Assembly: GCA_963847675.1 (NCBI GenBank)
Contig: CAWKAP010000005.1
Location: 404,030 to 468,029, forward strand
Direction of reading: 5' to 3'
DNA from: JADJWR01 sp963847675
GTDB lineage: Bacteria; Pseudomonadota; Gammaproteobacteria; Burkholderiales; Burkholderiaceae_F
DNA length: 64,000 nucleotides
Shown here: piece after piece, positions 10,201-18,174 of the stretch
Layout of the letters: every line of letters starts with the position of its first letter
Numbering within the stretch: position 1 is the stretch's first letter
Notes under the pieces: model-generated
The model's input: only the letters and a program-made list of their open reading frames with translations
Told to the model about the DNA's origin: nothing
Database searches by the model: none
Translations under genes and position numbers: made by a program

Positions 10201-13200
10201 GTGCATCTTCGGCAGATCAAGCTCGCCGGATTCAAGTCATTCGTCGATCCGACGCAGATCGAAGTACCCGGCAGCCTGGTCGGCGTCGTCGGGCCCAACG
10301 GCTGCGGGAAATCGAACGTCATCGACGCCGTGCGCTGGGTGCTCGGCGAGTCGAAGGCCGCCGAACTGCGCGGCGAGTCGATGCAGGACGTGATCTTCAA
10401 CGGGTCGGTGAACCGCAAGCCGGGCGGGCGCGCCAGCGTCGAGCTGGTGTTCGACAATTCCGACGGCCGGCTGCAGGGCGAGTGGGGCCGCTTCGGTGAA
10501 ATCGCCGTCCGGCGCGTGCTCACTCGCGACGGCGCATCGAGCTACTACATCAACAACCACAGCGTGCGGCGGCGCGACGTGCAGGACATGTTCCTCGGCA
10601 CCGGGCTGGGGCCCCGTGCCTACGCGATCATCGGCCAGGGCATGATCTCGCGCATCATCGAGGCGCGGCCGGAGGAGCTGCGCGTGTTCCTCGAGGAAGC
10701 GGCCGGGGTTTCGAAGTACCGCGAGCGCCGCCGCGAGACCGAGAACCGCCTGCGCGACACCCGGGACAATCTGACCCGCGTCGAGGACATCCTGCGCGAG
10801 CTCGAGGCGCAGATCGACAGGCTGGAAGGGCAGGCCCAGGTTGCGCAGCACTACCAGCAGCTGAAAGCGGATCACGACGAGCAGCAGCGGCTGCTGTGGC
10901 TGACGCGCAGGTGCGACGCCCAGGCCGAGCAGGACAAGGCGGCGCGCGACATCGAGTTGCGCACCGTTGCGCTCGAGGCGCACGTCGCCGAGCTGAGAGC
11001 TGCCGAGCGCCGCCTCGAGGAAGCGCGCAGCGCGCATTACGCCGGCGCCGACGCACTGCACGAGGCTCAGTCCGCACTGCTCAACGTCAACGCCGAAATC
11101 GGCAAGCTGGAGTCGGAATTGCGCCTGGTCGCCGAAGGCCGCGAGCGGCTCGCCACGCAGGTGGCGACCCTGACGGCCACGCGCGATAGACGCCTCGGCG
11201 AGGAAGCGGATCTGAAGGCGCGTGCCGAAGACCTGACGCGACAGATCGCCGATGGCGAGGCGGGCGTGGCGCAGGCACAGAGCCGCCTGCTCGAACACGA
11301 GACCGGCTTGCCGGATCTCGAGTCGGCCTACGCGGCCGCGCGCGATGCCCTCAGCGCGGCTCGCGCGGCGTCGGCGCTGGCGGAGCAGGCGATCGAAGGA
11401 GCGGGCGCGGAACAGCGCGGCATCGACCGGCAGCTTGCTGCGCTCGGCCAGCGGCGCGAGCGACTGAGCGAGGAGCGCGGCCATCTGGGGGCGCCGGATG
11501 AAGCCCGCCTGGCGCAGCTGAAGTCGGAGGCGGAGCGGCTGGAGAGCGAACTGGCGGCCGCGAGCCGGCAGCAGGAAACGGCGCAGACCCAGCTCGCCAG
11601 GGCGCAGGCCGAGCGGCACGCGCTGCTCGAGTCACGCACGCGCGAAACGGATTCGCTGGCAAGGCTCGAGGCGCGGCTCACCGCGTTGCGCGAACTGCAG
11701 TCCAACGTCGAGGCCGACGAAAGGCTCGATCCCTGGCTGCGCGAGCAGGGTCTGGACGCTCTGCCGAGGCTTTTCCGTCGGATGCAGGTCGATGCGGGCT
11801 GGGAAGTCGCCTTCGAGACCGTGCTGCGCGACCGGATCGAGGGACTCGAGGTCGGCCGTCTGGACACGCTGGCTGCGCTGGCCGGCGACGCGCCGCCGGC
11901 GCGAGTCGCGTTCTACACGACTGCCGGGGCGGTCGCCCGCGAGCCGGCGCCATTGGCCGGATTCGCGCGCCTGAGCGACCGCGTGCGCGGCCACGATGCC
12001 GCGCTGGCGGCCGTGCTCGGCGACTGGCTCGCCGGCGTTTTCGTTGCCGACGATCTGGCGCAGGCGCTCGCCGCGCGCGAGCAGCTGCCGCCGGGCGGCC
12101 AGTTCGTGGTGCGCGGCGGCCATCTGGTGTCGCGCTACGGTCTGCGCTTCTACGCGCCGGACGACCGCAAGTCCGGGCTGCTGGCCCGGCGCCAGGAGAT
12201 CGAGAACCTGGAGAAGGAGCAGCGCGCCCAGAAGCTGCTCGTGGAGCACGCGGTCGGCGCGCTGGCGCGCTGCGACGCGGAGCTGCGCGAAGCCACGGCT
12301 GCCGAAGAGACGCAGCGCCGGGCGGTGGAGCGGTTCCGCAGCCTGGCGCATGCGCAGCAGCTCGAGATCGTGCGCCTGTCGGAACTCGTCGAGCGCGTGC
12401 GACACCGCGGCGGCCAGATCGAAGCCGAGCTTGCCGAGGTCGACGGGCACGAGCGCGAGCTGCTCGCGCTCCGTGGCGAGGCGGAGCGGCGCTTCACCGA
12501 ACTCGACGAGGCACTGGCCGACAAGCAACAGGCGGCGGAGGCGGCGCGCGTCGGGTACGAGGACGCCGACCGCGCCGCGCGCGAGGGACGCGAGCAGCGC
12601 AGCCGACTGGCCGCCGAAGTTCAGCGGCACGAGTTCGAAGTCGGCGCCGCCGGACAGCGGCGCATCGACGTGCTGCATGCAATCGAGTCGGCCGCGGCCG
12701 ACGCGTCGCGCCTGCTGCTCGACCAGCAGGCGGCGCAGGCGCAGCTGGCCAGCCTCGACGACACGGCCGCGCGGACGGGCCTCGATGGTCTGCTGGCGCA
12801 GCGGGCGCAGGCCGAGGCGCGCTTGCGCGAGGCGCGCAGTCGCCTCGACGAACTCGCGCAGCAGGTGCGCAGCGTCGACGAGGAGCGCATGCTGCTCGAG
12901 CGCGACGTGCAGCCGCGAAGAGACAAGATCACCGAGCTGCAACTGAAGGAGCAGGCGGCACGGCTGAGCGTCGAACAGTTCGCTCAGCTGCTGGCCGACG
13001 TACACGCCGACGAGGCGAGTCTCAACGAGCGGCTGCAGGCCGCACCGCTGCGCGCTTCCGCGCTGCAGGCCGAGATCACCCGTCTCGCGGCAGAAATCGA
13101 GGCCCTTGGCGCGGTCAATCTGGCCGCGCTGCAGGAGCTCGAGTCGAGCCGCGAGCGCAAGCAGTTCCTCGATTCGCAGTCAGCCGACCTGACTGCGGCG

Positions 13201-13740
13201 ATCGACACGCTCGAGGATGCGATCCGCCGCATCGACCGCGAGACTCGCGAACTGCTGCAGAGCACGTTCGACCAGGTGAACGTCCAGTTCGGCCAGTTGT
13301 TCCCGAGGCTGTTCGGCGGCGGCGAAGCGCGGCTGCTGATGACGGGAGAGGAGATCCTCGACGCCGGCGTTCAGGTCATGGCCCAGCCGCCGGGCAAGCG
13401 CAACAGCACGATTCACCTGCTGTCCGGTGGCGAGAAGGCAATGACCGCCATTGCGCTCGTTTTTGCGCTGTTCAAGCTCAACCCGGCGCCGTTCTGCCTG
13501 CTCGACGAGGTCGACGCGCCGCTCGACGACCCGAATACCGAGCGCTTCTGCGCGCTGGTGCGTTCGATGACCAGTCGCGAGTCCACACCCGGCACGCAGT
13601 TCCTGTTCATCACCCATAACAAGATCGCGATGGAGATGGCCGAGCAGCTGATCGGCGTGACGATGCAGGAACAGGGCGTGTCGCGCGTCGTGGCGGTCGA
13701 CATCGACAGCGCAGCCAGGCTCACCGCCGACGCCGCCTGA
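10201..13740 (+). CDS. smc: Chromosome segregation ATPase SMC
   Basis: SMC forms the ring-shaped core of the condensin-like complex that organises and separates chromosomes. I chose the GTG at 10201, which gives VHLRQIKLAGFKSFVDPT, the standard first strand; the frame is open 33 codons upstream without family support. The 1179-residue protein has Walker A GPNGCGKSN (31-39), long coiled coils rich in Glu, Arg and Ala, a hinge near residues 500-660, and the C-terminal head with LSGGEKAMTAIAL (about 1074) and Walker B FCLLDEVDAPLDD. Length fits betaproteobacterial SMC. It leads a plus-strand group with zipA and ligA. Confidence 0.95.
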   Translation: MHLRQIKLAGFKSFVDPTQIEVPGSLVGVVGPNGCGKSNVIDAVRWVLGESKAAELRGESMQDVIFNGSVNRKPGGRASVELVFDNSDGRLQGEWGRFGEIAVRRVLTRDGASSYYINNHSVRRRDVQDMFLGTGLGPRAYAIIGQGMISRIIEARPEELRVFLEEAAGVSKYRERRRETENRLRDTRDNLTRVEDILRELEAQIDRLEGQAQVAQHYQQLKADHDEQQRLLWLTRRCDAQAEQDKAARDIELRTVALEAHVAELRAAERRLEEARSAHYAGADALHEAQSALLNVNAEIGKLESELRLVAEGRERLATQVATLTATRDRRLGEEADLKARAEDLTRQIADGEAGVAQAQSRLLEHETGLPDLESAYAAARDALSAARAASALAEQAIEGAGAEQRGIDRQLAALGQRRERLSEERGHLGAPDEARLAQLKSEAERLESELAAASRQQETAQTQLARAQAERHALLESRTRETDSLARLEARLTALRELQSNVEADERLDPWLREQGLDALPRLFRRMQVDAGWEVAFETVLRDRIEGLEVGRLDTLAALAGDAPPARVAFYTTAGAVAREPAPLAGFARLSDRVRGHDAALAAVLGDWLAGVFVADDLAQALAAREQLPPGGQFVVRGGHLVSRYGLRFYAPDDRKSGLLARRQEIENLEKEQRAQKLLVEHAVGALARCDAELREATAAEETQRRAVERFRSLAHAQQLEIVRLSELVERVRHRGGQIEAELAEVDGHERELLALRGEAERRFTELDEALADKQQAAEAARVGYEDADRAAREGREQRSRLAAEVQRHEFEVGAAGQRRIDVLHAIESAAADASRLLLDQQAAQAQLASLDDTAARTGLDGLLAQRAQAEARLREARSRLDELAQQVRSVDEERMLLERDVQPRRDKITELQLKEQAARLSVEQFAQLLADVHADEASLNERLQAAPLRASALQAEITRLAAEIEALGAVNLAALQELESSRERKQFLDSQSADLTAAIDTLEDAIRRIDRETRELLQSTFDQVNVQFGQLFPRLFGGGEARLLMTGEEILDAGVQVMAQPPGKRNSTIHLLSGGEKAMTAIALVFALFKLNPAPFCLLDEVDAPLDDPNTERFCALVRSMTSRESTPGTQFLFITHNKIAMEMAEQLIGVTMQEQGVSRVVAVDIDSAARLTADAA

Positions 13741-13766
13741 GGCGTGTGCCGTCGCCATCCGCGGAC

Positions 13767-14822
13767 ATGACCGACCTGCACATCGCCCTCGTCGCGGCCG
13801 CGCTGGTGGTCCTCGTGCTGCTGTACGGGTGGAGCAAGTGGCAGGAGCGGCGGCAGGTCCGCCGCCTGCGCGAGCGAATGGGCGTCCCGGATCGCGACCC
13901 GCTTCTGGCGCCCGCGGCCGCCGACCGGGACAACGGCGGCAGCCGCATCGAACCGCGCCTCGGCGAACTGCCCGCGGGCGCAGGCGGAGCCGCTCAGGCC
14001 GAGACCGCCGAGCCGCCACACCCGCGACCGCACCTGCCGGGCTGGAGCGAAGATCCAATGCTCGACTGCGCGCTCGAACTGCGCTGCGCACATGCCGTCG
14101 ACGGCGTGGCCGTGATCGACGCAACGGCGCCATTGCTGCGCCTCGACTGCGGGCTGCCGGTGCATGTGGTGGCCTGGGATGCACGCGCCGAGCAGTGGGT
14201 GCTGCCCGACCGTTTTGGCTTCTACAGCGAACTGCTGGCCTCGATCCAGATCGCCAGCCGCAGGGGCCGGCTCGGCGATATCGAGGCATCGAAATTCATC
14301 GCCGCCGTGCAGCAGGTGGCGGTGGCACTCGACGCCGACTTCGATCCACCGGAGCTGCCGCTGCTGCGCAGTCGTGCCGCAGAGCTCGAGGGGCAGATCG
14401 CGCAGTTCGACGTGCAGATCGGACTGACGCTGCAGCCCGGCGAAGGCGTCTTCAACCCGGCCCAGGTCCACAAGGCAGTGCAGGCGGTGGGGCTCGAGGC
14501 GGATGGCGAACGGCGCTGGATGCGGCGCGGCGAGGACGGGTTGCCGCTGTTTGCCGTGCGCCTGACGCCGGAGTCTGGCCTCCTGCTGGAACTCGATGTG
14601 CCCGTCGCGGCTCCGGCGGCATGCCCGTTGCAGGCCATGTTTTCGACGGCGAGCGAGCTGGCCGCGCTGCTCAATGCACGCGTGGTCGACGATCACGGGC
14701 GGCCGATCGCGCCGGGCTCGATCGACGCGATCGAGCCGGCACTGCAACGGCTGTACGAGAAGATGCGCGCAGCGGACATCGAGCCCGGCTCCGGGCGTGC
14801 GCGCCGGCTGTTCGCCTCGTAA
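13767..14822 (+). CDS. zipA: Cell division protein ZipA-like
   Basis: ZipA anchors FtsZ filaments to the inner membrane. The 351-residue product starts with one membrane helix (LHIALVAAALVVLVLLYGW) followed by a short basic segment, a Pro- and Ala-rich linker, and a C-terminal domain with LELDVPVAAPA and a final helix, matching the FtsZ-binding fold. Similarity is modest, as usual for betaproteobacterial ZipA, and the location between smc and ligA is the main support. The ATG at 13767 was preferred because it starts just before the membrane helix; a GTG at 13746 in the same frame is possible. Confidence 0.75.
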   Translation: MTDLHIALVAAALVVLVLLYGWSKWQERRQVRRLRERMGVPDRDPLLAPAAADRDNGGSRIEPRLGELPAGAGGAAQAETAEPPHPRPHLPGWSEDPMLDCALELRCAHAVDGVAVIDATAPLLRLDCGLPVHVVAWDARAEQWVLPDRFGFYSELLASIQIASRRGRLGDIEASKFIAAVQQVAVALDADFDPPELPLLRSRAAELEGQIAQFDVQIGLTLQPGEGVFNPAQVHKAVQAVGLEADGERRWMRRGEDGLPLFAVRLTPESGLLLELDVPVAAPAACPLQAMFSTASELAALLNARVVDDHGRPIAPGSIDAIEPALQRLYEKMRAADIEPGSGRARRLFAS

Positions 14823-14831
14823 GCGGGACCG

Positions 14832-16865
14832 ATGGCGGAAAGTGCCCGGCTGAACAGGCGCGTGCAGGCGTTGCGCGACGAAATCGCGCGTCACGACCAT
14901 GCCTACTACGTGCTCGACGCGCCGACCATACCCGACGCCGAATACGACCGGCTGTTCCGCGAGCTTCAGGAGCTGGAGGCGCAGCATCCCGGACTGGTCA
15001 CGCCCGACTCGCCGACGCAGCGCGTCGGCGGCGCACCGCGTGCCGACCTGCCCGAGGTCCGTCACGCGGTGCCGATGCTGTCGCTGGCCAATGCGCTCGA
15101 GGAAGCGGAGGCGGTCGCATTCGATGTCCGCGTGCGGGAGCAGCTGTCGCGGGCCGGCTTCGATGCGGAAGAGGTCGAGTACGCCTGCGAGCCGAAGTTC
15201 GACGGCCTGGCCGTGAATCTGCGCTACGAGGACGGCCACCTCGCGCTTGCCGCCACTCGCGGCGACGGACTGGTCGGCGAGGACGTCACGCCGAACGTGC
15301 GCACCATCCGAGCCGTGCCGCTGCGCCTGACCGGGAACGGGCCACGGGTGCTCGAAGTCCGTGGCGAAGTGCTGATGTACCGGCGCGACCTCGAGCGGCT
15401 CAACGAACGCGCACGTGCGGCCGGCGAAAAGGAGTTCGCCAATCCGCGCAACGCCGCGGCCGGGAGCCTGCGCCAGCTCGATCCGAGAATCAGTGCGCGC
15501 CGTCACCTTCGTTTCTTCGCCTATGGTCTCGGAGAACTCGCCGGCGCACAGGAGCCGGCGACCCACGCCGCCACGCTGGACTGGTTCGCGGAACTCGGCC
15601 TGCCGGTGTGCGAGCTGCGCCGGATGGCGGTGGGCATCGACGGGCTTCTCGCCTATTACCGCGAGATCGGCGAACGTCGCGCGCGATTGCCCTATGACAT
15701 CGACGGAGTCGTCTACAAGGTCAACGACACGCGCCTGCAGCAGGCGCTGGGGTTCGTTTCGCGCGCGCCCCGTTTCGCGGTCGCGCACAAGTTTCCTGCG
15801 CAGGAGGCGCTCACCGAAGTGATCGGCATCGATGTTCAGGTCGGCCGCACGGGTGCGCTGACGCCGGTGGCGCGGATGGCACCGGTGCAGGTCGGTGGCG
15901 TGACGGTGACCAACGCCACCCTGCACAACGAAGAAGAGATACGGCGCAAGGACGTGCGCATCGGCGACACCGTGATCGTGCGCCGCGCCGGGGACGTGAT
16001 TCCCGAGGTCGTCGCCGTCGTTCCCGAAAAGCGGCCGCCTGGCGCGAGGCTCTTCCACATGCCTGTGCGCTGTCCGGTGTGCGGCTCAGCCGTCGAACGG
16101 CCGGCCGACGAGGCGGTGGCCCGCTGCACGGGCGGTCTGGTGTGCGCCGCGCAGCGCAAGCAGGCGCTGCTGCATTTCGCCAGCCGGCGGGCGCTGGACA
16201 TCGAGGGCCTCGGCGAGAAGCTGGTCGACCAGCTTGTCGACGGCGATCTGGTCCACTCGCCCGCCGACCTGTTCAGGCTCGACGTGAGCACGCTGGCCGG
16301 GCTGGAACGCATGGCGCAGAAGTCGGCGGCGAACGTCGTCTCGGCTCTGGAAAAGTCAAGGTCGACCTCGCTGGCTCGCTTCATCTACGCGCTCGGCATC
16401 CGCCATGTCGGCGAGTCGACGGCGCGTGACCTGGCCGCGCACTTCGGCTCCCTCGAAGCTTTGATGGCCGCCGACGAAGCGCAGCTTCTCGAAGTGGCGG
16501 ATGTGGGCCCGGTCGTGGCGGCTTCGATCGCGCACTTCTTCGCCGAACCGCACAATCGCGAGGTCATCGCACAGTTGTGCGCCGTCGGCGTGCACTGGCC
16601 GGAAGGGCCGGGCAAGGCCGCGGCGCGGCGTGGACCGCTGGCCGGGGCCACCGTGGTGCTGACGGGCGCCTTGCAGACGCTGACGCGTGAACAGGCGACC
16701 GAACTGGTCGTCGCCGCGGGCGGCAAGGTCGCGGGGTCGGTATCGAAGAAGACGAGCTTCGTCGTGGCCGGCGCAGAGGCCGGCAGCAAGCTCGACAAGG
16801 CCCGCGCGCTCGGCGTGCGCGTGATCGACGAGGATGAACTGATGAATCTACTGAAGGGGCACTGA
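14832..16865 (+). CDS. ligA: NAD-dependent DNA ligase
   Basis: LigA seals nicks in replication and repair using NAD. The 677-residue protein contains the Ia domain, the adenylation motif CEPKFDGLAVNL with the AMP-accepting Lys122, the OB fold (VGRTGALTPVARMAPV), a four-cysteine zinc finger (CPVCGSAVERP and later CTGGLVC), helix-hairpin-helix repeats and a C-terminal BRCT domain from about residue 595. Every domain is in the normal order and length. It starts nine bases after zipA and ends three bases before the phosphorylase, so the group is probably cotranscribed. Confidence 0.97.
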   Translation: MAESARLNRRVQALRDEIARHDHAYYVLDAPTIPDAEYDRLFRELQELEAQHPGLVTPDSPTQRVGGAPRADLPEVRHAVPMLSLANALEEAEAVAFDVRVREQLSRAGFDAEEVEYACEPKFDGLAVNLRYEDGHLALAATRGDGLVGEDVTPNVRTIRAVPLRLTGNGPRVLEVRGEVLMYRRDLERLNERARAAGEKEFANPRNAAAGSLRQLDPRISARRHLRFFAYGLGELAGAQEPATHAATLDWFAELGLPVCELRRMAVGIDGLLAYYREIGERRARLPYDIDGVVYKVNDTRLQQALGFVSRAPRFAVAHKFPAQEALTEVIGIDVQVGRTGALTPVARMAPVQVGGVTVTNATLHNEEEIRRKDVRIGDTVIVRRAGDVIPEVVAVVPEKRPPGARLFHMPVRCPVCGSAVERPADEAVARCTGGLVCAAQRKQALLHFASRRALDIEGLGEKLVDQLVDGDLVHSPADLFRLDVSTLAGLERMAQKSAANVVSALEKSRSTSLARFIYALGIRHVGESTARDLAAHFGSLEALMAADEAQLLEVADVGPVVAASIAHFFAEPHNREVIAQLCAVGVHWPEGPGKAAARRGPLAGATVVLTGALQTLTREQATELVVAAGGKVAGSVSKKTSFVVAGAEAGSKLDKARALGVRVIDEDELMNLLKGH

Positions 16866-16868
16866 CGG

Positions 16869-17612
16869 ATGTACGCGATCATCGGCGGCAGCGGCCTGGC
16901 CAAGCTGTCGGCGCTGCAGAATCCGCGCCGGCAGGTGATGCGCTCGCCCTATGGCGAGCCTTCCGGCGCGCTGACCTTCGGTCGGTTCGCCGGCCGTGAC
17001 GTGGTGTTCCTGGCGCGGCACGGCTACGGCCACACGATAGCGCCGCACGAAATCAACTATCGGGCCAACATCTGGGCGCTCAAGGAAATCGGCGTGCAGG
17101 GCGTGTTCTCGGTGGCCACGGTCGGCGGCGTCCGCGCGGACCTCGGGCCCGGCGCTCTGGTCGTGCCCGACCAGATCATCGACTACACGCACAGCCGCAA
17201 GAGCACGTTCTTCGAGGGCGCGGAAGCAAGAGTCATCCACATCGACTTCACGCTCCCCTATTCGGCGAAGCTGAGGGCGATGCTCCTGCAGGCGGCGCAG
17301 GCCGCGGGCGAGCCGATCATCGACGGCGCGACCTATGCCTGCTGTCAGGGGCCGCGCCTGGAAACGGCGGCGGAGATCGAGCGCATCGCCCGCGATGGCG
17401 GCGACGTGGTCGGCATGACCGGCATGCCGGAAGCCGCGCTGGCACGGGAGGCGGAGCTCGACTACGCCGCGCTCGGCGTGGTCGTCAACCATGCGGCGGG
17501 ACGCGGCGAAAGCAAACGCGAAATCAAGCTCGATGACCTCGAGGGCGTGATGAGGGAAACGGTGACGCGGGCGGTACGGATCCTCGAGCAGGCGCTGCGC
17601 GGCGCGCCATGA
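16869..17612 (+). CDS. MTAP-family nucleoside phosphorylase (probable S-methyl-5'-thioinosine phosphorylase)
   Basis: This family phosphorolyses methylthioadenosine or methylthioinosine in methionine salvage. The 247-residue protein has the N-terminal phosphate loop IIGGSGLAKL, LARHGYGHTIAPHEINYRAN (the His and Asn region typical of the MTAP/MTIP group), VATVGGVRADLGPG, and the substrate region GDVVGMTGMPEAALAREAEL. Bacterial relatives of this type have been shown to prefer methylthioinosine; I infer this from length and overall match, not from a specificity residue. Its stop overlaps the start of def by four bases. Confidence 0.82.
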   Translation: MYAIIGGSGLAKLSALQNPRRQVMRSPYGEPSGALTFGRFAGRDVVFLARHGYGHTIAPHEINYRANIWALKEIGVQGVFSVATVGGVRADLGPGALVVPDQIIDYTHSRKSTFFEGAEARVIHIDFTLPYSAKLRAMLLQAAQAAGEPIIDGATYACCQGPRLETAAEIERIARDGGDVVGMTGMPEAALAREAELDYAALGVVVNHAAGRGESKREIKLDDLEGVMRETVTRAVRILEQALRGAP

Positions 17613-18157
17613 TCCGGCCGATCCTGAAGATGGGCGACCCGCGCCTGCTGCAGGTCGCGCAGCCGGTCACGGCGTTCGGCACGCCTGAGCTGCGGCAGCT
17701 CCTCGACGACATGTTCGACACGATGCAGGCGGCCGACGGCGCCGGGCTCGCTGCGCCGCAGATCGGCGTGCCGCTGCGGGTGGTGATCTTCGGCTCGGCG
17801 GACGGTGCGCCGAATCCGCGCTATCCGGACGAGCCGCCGGTACCGCGGACGATCCTCGTCAACCCGCACCTGCAGCCGCTGGACGAGGCGATGGAGGAGG
17901 GCTGGGAAGGCTGCCTGTCGGTGCCCGGCCTGCGTGGCGTGGTGCCCCGCCATCGCAGGCTGCGCTACAGCGGCTTCGATCCTGAAGGCCGGCCCATCGA
18001 GCGCACGGCGGAGGGTTTCCATGCGCGCGTCGTGCAGCACGAGTGCGACCACCTCGACGGCATCCTGTACCCGATGCGGGTGCGCGATCTGGCACGGTTC
18101 GGTTTCACCGAAGTCCTCTTCCCCGAGCTTGCCGGCGCGCCGAGCGCCGACGACTGA
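17609..18157 (+). CDS. def: Peptide deformylase
   Basis: Deformylase removes the formyl group from new protein N-termini. All three motifs are present in 182 residues: GAGLAAPQIG, EGCLSVPG with the metal-binding cysteine, and QHECDHLDG, the HExxH-type motif with two metal histidines. Length is normal. This copy is not next to fmt, so it may be one of two def genes, as is common in Burkholderiales. It converges on glnD with only 17 bases between them. Confidence 0.93.
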   Translation: MIRPILKMGDPRLLQVAQPVTAFGTPELRQLLDDMFDTMQAADGAGLAAPQIGVPLRVVIFGSADGAPNPRYPDEPPVPRTILVNPHLQPLDEAMEEGWEGCLSVPGLRGVVPRHRRLRYSGFDPEGRPIERTAEGFHARVVQHECDHLDGILYPMRVRDLARFGFTEVLFPELAGAPSADD

Positions 18158-18174
18158 CCCGGCAGGGCCAGTGC

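Noticed and set aside
10237..11619. A 460-codon minus-strand frame inside smc
   Set aside because: GC-rich coiled-coil codons leave long open frames on the opposite strand; it is a shadow of smc.
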